Assembly: GCF_039724765.1 (NCBI RefSeq)
Contig: NZ_CP155730.1
Span: forward strand, 310,001 to 374,000
Direction of reading: 5' to 3'
DNA: 64,000 nucleotides
Origin: Sagittula stellata E-37
GTDB taxonomy: Bacteria > Pseudomonadota > Alphaproteobacteria > Rhodobacterales > Rhodobacteraceae
A program made the translations under genes and the position numbers. Below are positions 1-7,476 of the stretch, piece by piece (position 1 is the stretch's first letter; every line of letters begins with the position of its first letter). The notes under the pieces were generated by a model. It worked only from the letters and a program-made list of their open reading frames with translations, was not told the origin of the DNA and did not search any database.

Positions 1-1
1 G

Positions 2-1699
2 ACCCGCTTCGGGACGACGCATTGGCAGACCCGCAGCGAGATGAAGCGGAACGGTTTCTTTGCCAAGTCTGGCGGCGGCTTCCTTCTGGGCAAGCTTGGC
101 TCCCCGAAATCCAGGCGCCCGTTCCTAGTCTCAAAAACCTTCCCCCACGCGCTGATCGTGGCGCCTACAGGCCGGGGCAAGGGCGTGGGGTTCGTGATCC
201 CGAACCTGCTGACCTACAAGGGCTCGGCCGTTGTGCTCGACGTGAAAGGCGAGAACTTCCGCGAGACCTCGCGCTTCCGCGCCAGCATGGGGGACAAGGT
301 TTTCCGCTTCGCGCCGACCGACTGGGACCGCCCAACCCACCGCTACAATCCGCTGGCGCGCATCGCGGCCATGACCAATCCCGACCGGCAGCAGATGGAG
401 CTGAAACTCACCGCGAAGCTCTTCCTGCAGACCGACAATGAAAAGCTGAGCGGGCTTTTGGCCGGGGGTATCGACCTCTTCGTGGCGGCCGGCCTTCTGG
501 CCTTCGAGCGCGGCGTGCCGACCATCGGCGAGATCTATCGCATCACAGCCTCGGGGGGCGACAAGCAGAAAGAATACCTGAAGCGTTCACAGGAGGTGAA
601 GAACAAGTCGGCCAAGCTGATCTTCGAGCGCATGGCCTCGACCAACAACGACACCCTGACCTCCTACCTCTCCCTCCTGATGACATCGGGTCTCGACACT
701 TGGGACAACCGCGCGATTGACGCGGCCACCGCGACCTCGGACTTCTCCTTCCGGGATATCCGGCGGCGCCCGCATGCGATCTATCTCGTGGTCGAGTCAG
801 AGATGATCCGCCCGCTGGCTCCGCTGATCCGTCTCTTCTTCTCGGACCTGATTGCCTCACTGCAAGCACAGGAACCCGGCGATGACGAGCCCTGGCCGGT
901 GATGATCATGCTCGACGAGTTTGACCGGCTCGGGAAAATGCCAATCGTCGCCGAGAGCATCAAGACGCTGCGTTCCTTCGGCGGCAACCTCGCCATCGTG
1001 ACCCAGACTATCCCCGCGCTGGACGAGATCTATGGTGAGAATACCCGCAGGTCGCTGCAGGGTGGTGCTGGCGTGAAGCTCTACCTCACCCCTTCCGAGC
1101 AGAAGACTATCGAGGAGTTGAGCCAGGCTGTCGGCAAGACCACCAAGCGCGTGGTGACCCGCTCCCGCGCGGTTGGGCGCAATCCGTTTGAGGGGCGCAG
1201 CGTTTCGGAGCGTACGGAAGATACGCCGCTTCTGACAGAGGATGAGGCCCGGCGCATGGACCTCGACGAGGTCATCCTCGTGATCGACGCGCAGATGCCG
1301 ATCCGGGCACGAAGGGTGAAGTATTTCCAGGATCCGGCGTTGAAAGTGCTGCATGCCGGTCAGGCGGGGAGTTTCCCGTATCCGGATAAAGACAGGCTGC
1401 GGCGGGATCGGCAGATGACGGAGACACGCGAGACGGTGGAGAAGTTGAAGCTGGAACTGCAGGAGGTGCGGGCGGCAAATGTCGGGCGGGATGTCGGCTC
1501 GAACGCGCCGAGCGCACAGACGACTAATCCATTGAGTTCAGGGAAGGCGCGCGGCCGAGCGGCTCGGGCTGCTGCGACAGGTGGTGGCCAGGGTCAGCTG
1601 TCACTTGATGTCGAGGGATTGGGGATCAGGGGTGCCAACCGGGCGGGGCTGGAAGCTGCCGTTCAAACGACTAGGACGATAATTGCGGAGCATGGATGA
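2..1699 (+). CDS. virD4: VirD4/TraG-type conjugative coupling ATPase (5' partial)
   Basis: Inner-membrane ATPase that delivers the relaxase-DNA complex to the VirB type IV secretion channel. The frame is open from base 2 (…FGTTHWQTRSEMKRNGFFA…), so the ATG at 41 is internal and the N-terminal membrane segments lie upstream of the window. Walker A is VAPTGRGKGVG, about 41-51 residues after that ATG. Walker B is VMIMLDEFDRLG, near residue 290. The AIVTQTIPALDEIYG stretch is typical of the family. The C-terminal tail of about 90 residues is polar and low in complexity. The gene lies on the plus strand while the virB operon starts 24 kb away on the minus strand, so the T4SS is split by inserted cargo. 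Confidence 0.93.
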   Translation, partial: TRFGTTHWQTRSEMKRNGFFAKSGGGFLLGKLGSPKSRRPFLVSKTFPHALIVAPTGRGKGVGFVIPNLLTYKGSAVVLDVKGENFRETSRFRASMGDKVFRFAPTDWDRPTHRYNPLARIAAMTNPDRQQMELKLTAKLFLQTDNEKLSGLLAGGIDLFVAAGLLAFERGVPTIGEIYRITASGGDKQKEYLKRSQEVKNKSAKLIFERMASTNNDTLTSYLSLLMTSGLDTWDNRAIDAATATSDFSFRDIRRRPHAIYLVVESEMIRPLAPLIRLFFSDLIASLQAQEPGDDEPWPVMIMLDEFDRLGKMPIVAESIKTLRSFGGNLAIVTQTIPALDEIYGENTRRSLQGGAGVKLYLTPSEQKTIEELSQAVGKTTKRVVTRSRAVGRNPFEGRSVSERTEDTPLLTEDEARRMDLDEVILVIDAQMPIRARRVKYFQDPALKVLHAGQAGSFPYPDKDRLRRDRQMTETRETVEKLKLELQEVRAANVGRDVGSNAPSAQTTNPLSSGKARGRAARAAATGGGQGQLSLDVEGLGIRGANRAGLEAAVQTTRTIIAEHG

Positions 1700-1877
1700 A
1701 TTTCTCAACTGCGGACCTTCGCGCAAGGCGCGGCGAATAACGGCTCCGAGCCCTTACTACCAGATGCTGCGGGGTGTTTGAACGACGGGTACGGCCGTTC
1801 TCGGTTGTCCCTGTCGACCAGTCCAGATTGCATTGGCTTTGCTTTACGGTCTATGAGGCGCGTTCTGGCAGGAACGC

Positions 1878-2174
1878 TTAAACGCCCAGCCATCCCAACC
1901 CTGCGAAGGCGGCCATACCGAGGGCCATGGTCGCAATAACTTGGTTCGTTCCAATCGCGGCACCAACCGCGATAGCGGCCGCGAGCCAGGTCGCCGGTGG
2001 TTGTCCGGCCAGCGACGAGGCGACCAGGCTGACCACGAGCAGCCCGGGCATTTCATCCAGCACCCAGGCGTGACGCGACGCCCGGATGCGCCCGCCCGCG
2101 ATAAGCCCGGTCACACGGATCGCGAACGCCGCGATGGCCAACAGCCCGATCACCGCCCAGTATTGCCCACTCAT
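1878..2174 (-). CDS. azlD: AzlD family branched-chain amino acid transport protein
   Basis: Small integral membrane partner of AzlC; the pair exports branched-chain amino acids. The protein has 98 residues in three or four hydrophobic stretches (YWAVIGLLAIAAFAIRVTGL, GLLVVSLVASSLAG, TWLAAAIAVGAAIG, VIATMALGMAAFAGLGWLG) and the short MPGLLVVSLVASSLAG block typical of AzlD. The start is the ATG at 2174, whose A, T, G overlap the TGA of the truncated azlC (ATGA), the usual coupling. Its partner has lost its 5' part, so the exporter is probably dead and this gene a stranded remnant. Confidence 0.85.
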   Translation of the reverse strand: MSGQYWAVIGLLAIAAFAIRVTGLIAGGRIRASRHAWVLDEMPGLLVVSLVASSLAGQPPATWLAAAIAVGAAIGTNQVIATMALGMAAFAGLGWLGV

Positions 2175-2387
2175 GCGACGGCTACGCTTTTGCGTCGCAT
2201 CAGAGCGCAGGCCGCCAGCCCGATAAGTGCCCCGACAACGATCCCGTATGCCTGCGGCACCCCGAGGGAGACCGTGGCCACCGTCGCCCCAGCGGCAGTG
2301 ACCCAAGGCAGAGCTTGCGACCGGCCCCGCCACAGGCCGCGCGCCATGGCAATGAAGGCGGCTGTGAACGCAAAGCCGAGGCCGAAG
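2171..2387 (-). pseudogene. azlC: azlC C-terminal remnant, truncated by an IS end
   Basis: The minus strand reads about 72 codons ending in TGA, beginning FGLGFAFTAAFIAMARGLW and passing through LPWVTAAGATVATVSLGVP to ALIGLAACALMRRKSVAVA. This matches the last helices of AzlC. The reading frame stops being AzlC exactly where an IS3 terminal repeat begins (2388). A full AzlC has about 230 residues, so two thirds is gone. Confidence 0.8.
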
Positions 2388-2601
2388 TGATCTGATCCCC
2401 GTATTCTGGGCCGTTTGAAGGTGGAGTTTTCCGCTATGATTTCCCGGCTGGGAGAGGAGCGGAATCAGATGAAGGCATCGAAGTTTTCGGACGCGCAGAA
2501 GGCGTTCATCATCAAGCAGGGCGAAGAGGGCACGCCAGTTGCGGAGATCTGCCGCAAGGCGGGCATCAGCCAGGCCACTTACTTCAACTGGAAGAAGAAG
2601 T
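2388..2601 (+). mobile_element. Left-end fragment of an IS3-family element (same IS as 19885-21171)
   Basis: It begins with the terminal sequence TGATCTGATCCCCG and continues through the first 44 codons of orfA (ATG at 2469: MKASKFSDAQKAFIIKQGEE …). The sequence follows the left end of the full copy at 21171-20950, which lies in the opposite orientation, with near identity. Similarity ends near 2601 inside the HTH of OrfA (…FNWKKKYTG), where unrelated sequence follows. It therefore lacks the catalytic ORF and cannot move by itself. Confidence 0.85.
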
Positions 2602-2736
2602 ACACGGGTCGCGACGCCGACTGCGAAGGGGAGTAATTCGCCCCGGGCGCCAGATCGGCAAAGTAGATCCCGATTATATCATGCGACAGAGGCAGCGGCT
2701 CGACATACTTCGCCCGGCGCAGAGCGCAAAATGCAC

Positions 2737-2883
2737 TCAGAACTTGTACCCCGCTGCCCTCGCCGGGATCGGTCGGAACACCTCGAAATCCACGGTCGCG
2801 TTCAACGTCTCCAACAGATCGCCCGCGTCTGAGATCTCCGCAAGCCGATCCTTTGCGTTCCAGAACCCCGCCTGCTTCGCCAT
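2737..2883 (-). pseudogene. IS5-family transposase N-terminal fragment
   Basis: The minus strand reads MAKQAGFWNAKDRLAEISDA, then GDLLETLNATVDFEVFRPIP, then a stop. The GD.LE.L..TVDFE.FRP pattern is the N-terminus of IS5-family (IS903/IS1031-like) transposases. Only 48 codons remain of about 330. The 135 bases between here and the IS3 fragment show no gene I recognise. Confidence 0.65.
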
Positions 2884-3054
2884 CGATCATACCCTGCCGC
2901 TTCAGTACCAGTGAATCATGACAGAAGGCTCAGAGCGATAGGTTTTCGGAGATTTTCAATTGATTGAGATCGAATTTTGAGTAACTGTCTAAAGAGGTTG
3001 GTTACTCGGCGGGCATTGATTTACCGACCGCACAGTTGGTTTCTAGGGGAAAAT

Positions 3055-4272
3055 ATGAGAAATCTCGGGTTTGCGATGATGTTCGGCCATATTTTTTTTG
3101 CGCCCGGCGCCTTAGCCCAATCACAAATCTCCGATGAGTGTCGCGCCATTGTTGACCGTTCAATTGGTTCTTTAGAGGGCGGAATTTATACGATTTCTGC
3201 CGCTGAGCTGTTGCGACAAGTAAACGAATGCGTTGCCTCAATGGCCTCACAGAGCGGCAATGGGGCATCGTCGAAATGCGAGGCGGACCTGCAGACTGCT
3301 TACAACGAAATCGCCCTACTAAAGGCAGACTTAAGTTTACTGGAAGAAGATGCCGGCATTTTTACGAGCGAATTGAAGCAACGGGAACAGCAGGTCACGC
3401 TATTGTCGATGGACCTCTCAAACACTGAAGAGCAAAACGACGTGCTGAAGGGAGAGTTGGACACGGCCGAAGCCGCGCTTGATACAGCGCGCACAGACCT
3501 TCAAGACGCTTTGAGCCAAGGACGCGAGAACCAGCGATCGATGTCGCGAATTCAGCGCACGGTAGCCGCCCGGCTTGAAGGTTTGGACATTGCAGTAAAC
3601 GAAGATGACGATACCGTCGAACTCTTGTCGCTCCTATTAAGCACATTGGAAGCCCAGCCCAAAAGCCCAAGAACGCCACTGCCCCCAGTCGACACAAGTG
3701 ACTTGAACTGTGAGGCATTCGGCTTTGCAGATTTCGTGGCCGTCCCACCAAAACTATATGACCTCTCTGTGGGCGACCTGTCCGAATATCTAAAGCAAGT
3801 CGACGCAAGCAATGTCGAGATCGACCAAGGATTTTGCGTTCAGCGCAAAGATGTCACCAACGCGGAATTCAAAGCTTTCTTCGACGACCTATCCAACGGT
3901 CACCGCGATGCTTTAGACCTAGGAGCTTGGACACCAATCGGCCGAGACTCCGATTCCGCAACATCTCTATCCTACACGCAGGCCGTCGCCTACGCTGATT
4001 GGCTATCAACAAGTCATGACGAAACGGTCTCGCTGCCGACCCGGGATCAGTGGTTCGCCGCTCTCGCCGTTTCTACCCGCTTGTCGAACGGCGACTTAGA
4101 GCGAAGCCTGAAATTCGAAACGATGGAATGGATTAACGCGTCGCCATGCGACGTGGGATACAACCAAGTACTCGGACTAGCGGAACGATCAACCCGTTGG
4201 GGCCCAGAGGCTTGTTTGGATGAGAACCTTCAATCCCCAACCCTTGGCTTCCGCGTTGTGGTACAGCCATGA
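3055..4272 (+). CDS. Exported coiled-coil protein with C-terminal FGE/sulfatase-modifying-factor fold (TagR-like)
   Basis: Predicted periplasmic protein of 405 residues. The ATG at 3055 has an AGGGGA ribosome site and starts a clean signal peptide (MRNLGFAMMFGHIFFAPGAL, cut near AQS). The upstream in-frame ATG at 2977 would bury it. A long heptad-like acidic region (about residues 75-190) follows. The C-terminal domain (about 260-405) has the FGE pattern VTNAEFKAFF … SYTQAVAYADWL … LPTRDQW … MEWINA … LGFRVV. I cannot match the copper-binding Cys pair of true formylglycine-generating enzyme, so a structural or sensor role is likely. TagR, an FGE-fold regulator of T6SS, is the closest known precedent. 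The stop overlaps the next start (ATGA). Confidence 0.75.
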   Translation: MRNLGFAMMFGHIFFAPGALAQSQISDECRAIVDRSIGSLEGGIYTISAAELLRQVNECVASMASQSGNGASSKCEADLQTAYNEIALLKADLSLLEEDAGIFTSELKQREQQVTLLSMDLSNTEEQNDVLKGELDTAEAALDTARTDLQDALSQGRENQRSMSRIQRTVAARLEGLDIAVNEDDDTVELLSLLLSTLEAQPKSPRTPLPPVDTSDLNCEAFGFADFVAVPPKLYDLSVGDLSEYLKQVDASNVEIDQGFCVQRKDVTNAEFKAFFDDLSNGHRDALDLGAWTPIGRDSDSATSLSYTQAVAYADWLSTSHDETVSLPTRDQWFAALAVSTRLSNGDLERSLKFETMEWINASPCDVGYNQVLGLAERSTRWGPEACLDENLQSPTLGFRVVVQP

Positions 4273-7200
4273 AGTTGAAGCTTACTACCCCCTGCGCGTA
4301 CCTGACAGCGTTGTTTTTCGGTGCCGCCGCGACACCTGGCCTTACGCAGGATGAGCCGCTCTATCGAGGCGTGAAAGACGGTGTTGTATCCGGTTACCCG
4401 ATCGACTTCAGCCATTGCGCCGGGCTTACCGAGTTCGGCCTGGCGAACAATTCGGTACTGAAAGAAGATCGCAATTTCACTCGTTACGCGCTGCGGTTGC
4501 ACTCAGGGCACGAACTGAGTGTTCGTAGAACGTATTGGTCTCAGATCAGCAATCGCGGCGATACCAGGGACGATGTCAGATCTGTCGTGGAAATGGTGGT
4601 CTATGAGGAAGGCTCGCTGCAACCTATTCCCCTTATCCAAGCGCGACGCGGTCGCGGCTTTTCTTACCTGCCAGTGTGTGCAGAGGAGCCAATGGTTCCA
4701 ACCCGACCCGACCAATATCCCTCGGCTGCATTCGGCCTGGGGATCAACGCGGATAAAAAAGACGAGCTTCGCAGCTTCTTGGGTGGCGGCAAACCGCTTT
4801 ACCTGGCAGGCCGGTTGCGCCTGCCGGAAGGCGAACAGTTAACCTTTAGCCAGTTGTGGCGAAACACACGCGCGGCCCTTGAAACTCAGCGGCTTGGATT
4901 GCCCTTTGATGTGACACTGACTGTTCTTGGCCAAAAGGCTGACTCGGAACCGGGCATTGGAATCGTCGAGTGGACGGTCCGGGATGAGCAATCTCGCTTT
5001 GCGACACCGGTTGATTTCAACCGGTGCCTCGGTGCCACCGGGCCAGAGCCGGTAACCACGGATAATATGTACAGCGTGATCGACCTCGGCTTTCGAATTG
5101 ATCCAGATACGATACAGTTCTGGGAAGACGACGGCGAGCCTACCGCTTTCATGCCGTTAAATCTTGTTTTACGAAGTGGAATGCCACCCTTTTTGGCGAC
5201 CGACGTTGTCCGCGTAAGTGATGACGCCGGCGGACAGCAAACCTATATGCCTATCTGCATAGGCGACAGGCCCTTACCCACAGAATCGCCAGAACTTGCC
5301 AAAAAAAGACCATTCAACATCGGGGCCGAGAAATTGGCAGCCTACCGAAAAGATAATCCGATTGTCACCTTGAAATCTGGGAACCTCGAAGCTCTTACGC
5401 CCGACGATATCGCTCCCTCGATTGTGACGGTCCGGAAAACCGACGACAAAACTGAAGACGCTATTCTCATCGAGGCATGGGCCGGTGGCAGTCTTGACAG
5501 TTGGATTGCCTTGATGCTGCGCCAGGCCCAGGAACCCGGGTTCGAGGCGAAAGTACCAAAGCCACTTTTCTTGGATTTTCCCACGTTTCCGGAATCCTTA
5601 GATATTGCGTTCGCAGAGACGTACAATATCGAGGTCGCGACCAACGCAGTAACGGAAGCCGCTGGCGGCGGGCAGATATCGCCCGAACCAACGGGCACAG
5701 CTCCAACGGAACGTGACACGGATGACACGCCCGGAAGATCCGAAACTGTGGTTGAAACCACTGTTGAGACGCTAACCGCAGGAACCGATACCGGCGTGAT
5801 GGATACTGCCGTTGCTGACACCGATGTGACAGACGCTGTCACAGGCGACACCCAACTTGGGGCCGAAACAGAAGAACCTGAACCGCCAACGCCAGCCGCG
5901 CCCGTGCGCGAAGACGAATACATCCTAATTGCGAACGATGAAGCGACCCGCACGTTATTAGCTGATTTGGGTGATCGTCTTGGGTTGGCCGGCGATGATT
6001 TTCAGCCCTGCCAGCGCAAGCCGGAAACAGAGGCGATCTATCCCGACGGTTTTTTCGTGTTCGATTGCACTAATGCCAAAAAACCGCCTTTCCTGCGCAT
6101 AAGCAGTCCGCAGGCTTCTTTCCAGAAGATAACCCTGACGCAGAATGCTCTACAAATCAGCGCTGAGGACCTCGTCTTTTCGCAGGGTAATCGTTTGCAA
6201 CTGCAGATTGCTCGTCCATCAGCGCCCAGTGCTTTGGCAGTAACCCCTGCCCCCTTCAGCTTTAGGGTGCTCGAAAATGCAACTTTAGCGGCTCCGGTTC
6301 TGCCGTTCCCCGTAGATCTCGTTGTCTCTTCAAGTTCGGCTGAGGCTTTGGACGAAATCACCGAAAAGTGCAGTGCAGGCCCGTCGGACGGTTTCAGGAC
6401 AGGCTGCATAATCTACCCAGTCCCTGATGCCATCAAGGACCCGAGGCGGATCAACGGATGCGGAGTCGTCATAGATTTAAAGCGGGTGCCAACTACACAC
6501 GGCTGCATTGTTCCACCTTCAGCGAATGCGCCGCGTGTGACCTACTTTTTGGATGGCCATCCAGATCAGCCGCTTAGCTTAACATCCGCGGAAATGGTGT
6601 ACTTGATCGAGCATTCGAGCGACGCCGAACGGCGCCCAGTGAAGTCTCCTGACATTATTATCTCGCAACTGACAATCGACCGCTCGCAGGTTCAATTGAC
6701 CGGACGCGGCATGACCGCCGACGTATACGAAGCGGCCAACTGTGGCGGAGCGCCGTCGCAACAGATTGCCGTACCCACCGAGACGGGCACGGTCGCTCTT
6801 AAAGGCGACATCTCCTTGCCTGTCGTGATGCAAATTCATTCGTCCGATGGTGCCCAGACAAGATGCTTGAAGGTCGAAGCAGCCAGCCGGGATACGGCAT
6901 TCATTCAACTCGAAGAGAAAGATCTACGCAAAGCTATGTCCGTTATTCTTCTGCGCCAAGACGAGTTCTTTGGGAACTCCGCGCAGCGCTTCAGAGCTAT
7001 GGAAGAACTGGTCACCGGGATCGCGTTGCGACGGGGCTTACATCGTTTGCTTGTGTATAAAATGACTAGCCAGGACGAGATTGGCGAACCACTTTTTGAT
7101 GGATCAAAATACGTAGCAGGCGATCAGCAGGCTGCCTTCGATTTGGCGGGCGTTCAGAGTGACCTCATTTTCCAGCAACGCTCGACTAACAATGTGGTGT

Positions 7201-7475
7201 CCGACCTTGCCCAGTTCCAGACCACGTATGAGGAACTTTCGCCCGAAAGCATCTACATTTTCGCCTCTTCCGAAGCAGCAGACTTCTTTACGGCGAATTC
7301 CCAGGTTCCTGGCCTTTGGGTCGCCCAAGGGACGGGCTTCTACATCTTTACCGATGGCAAGTGCGAAGCTTGGCGTGCGGAAGTGGGCGCAACGAGGTGC
7401 TTTGACCTTAAAAATGCCGGGAATGATCCGAATTTCGTAGACGCGTCATTGGCTGACATACCGAGGGGTGATTGA
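4269..7475 (+). CDS. Large exported protein of unknown function with internal duplication
   Basis: The protein has 1068 residues with an N-terminal signal peptide (hydrophobic 10-24, cleavage near GLTQ-DE). I recognise no full-length family. Two related blocks stand out: residues 44-140 begin PIDFSHC and end YLPVCAEEP, and residues 247-332 begin PVDFNRC and end YMPICIGD. This suggests a duplicated domain closed by a disulfide. Residues 476-546 form a Thr/Asp/Glu-rich linker. The last 160 residues alternate hydrophobic strands and helices (AMSVILLRQDEFFG … SIYIFASSEAADFF) and could be a degenerate vWA-like fold without MIDAS; that is inference. It is coupled by ATGA to the FGE gene and lies one base ahead of the vWA gene. 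Confidence 0.7.
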   Translation: MKLKLTTPCAYLTALFFGAAATPGLTQDEPLYRGVKDGVVSGYPIDFSHCAGLTEFGLANNSVLKEDRNFTRYALRLHSGHELSVRRTYWSQISNRGDTRDDVRSVVEMVVYEEGSLQPIPLIQARRGRGFSYLPVCAEEPMVPTRPDQYPSAAFGLGINADKKDELRSFLGGGKPLYLAGRLRLPEGEQLTFSQLWRNTRAALETQRLGLPFDVTLTVLGQKADSEPGIGIVEWTVRDEQSRFATPVDFNRCLGATGPEPVTTDNMYSVIDLGFRIDPDTIQFWEDDGEPTAFMPLNLVLRSGMPPFLATDVVRVSDDAGGQQTYMPICIGDRPLPTESPELAKKRPFNIGAEKLAAYRKDNPIVTLKSGNLEALTPDDIAPSIVTVRKTDDKTEDAILIEAWAGGSLDSWIALMLRQAQEPGFEAKVPKPLFLDFPTFPESLDIAFAETYNIEVATNAVTEAAGGGQISPEPTGTAPTERDTDDTPGRSETVVETTVETLTAGTDTGVMDTAVADTDVTDAVTGDTQLGAETEEPEPPTPAAPVREDEYILIANDEATRTLLADLGDRLGLAGDDFQPCQRKPETEAIYPDGFFVFDCTNAKKPPFLRISSPQASFQKITLTQNALQISAEDLVFSQGNRLQLQIARPSAPSALAVTPAPFSFRVLENATLAAPVLPFPVDLVVSSSSAEALDEITEKCSAGPSDGFRTGCIIYPVPDAIKDPRRINGCGVVIDLKRVPTTHGCIVPPSANAPRVTYFLDGHPDQPLSLTSAEMVYLIEHSSDAERRPVKSPDIIISQLTIDRSQVQLTGRGMTADVYEAANCGGAPSQQIAVPTETGTVALKGDISLPVVMQIHSSDGAQTRCLKVEAASRDTAFIQLEEKDLRKAMSVILLRQDEFFGNSAQRFRAMEELVTGIALRRGLHRLLVYKMTSQDEIGEPLFDGSKYVAGDQQAAFDLAGVQSDLIFQQRSTNNVVSDLAQFQTTYEELSPESIYIFASSEAADFFTANSQVPGLWVAQGTGFYIFTDGKCEAWRAEVGATRCFDLKNAGNDPNFVDASLADIPRGD

Positions 7476-7476
7476 T

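Noticed and set aside
1944..2390. Plus-strand frame over the azl genes
   Set aside because: Shadow of azlD/azlC; its product is Arg/Pro-rich without any recognisable fold.
3055..4272. True formylglycine-generating enzyme
   Set aside because: The active-site Cys pair and its surrounding motif cannot be found, and no sulfatase lies nearby.
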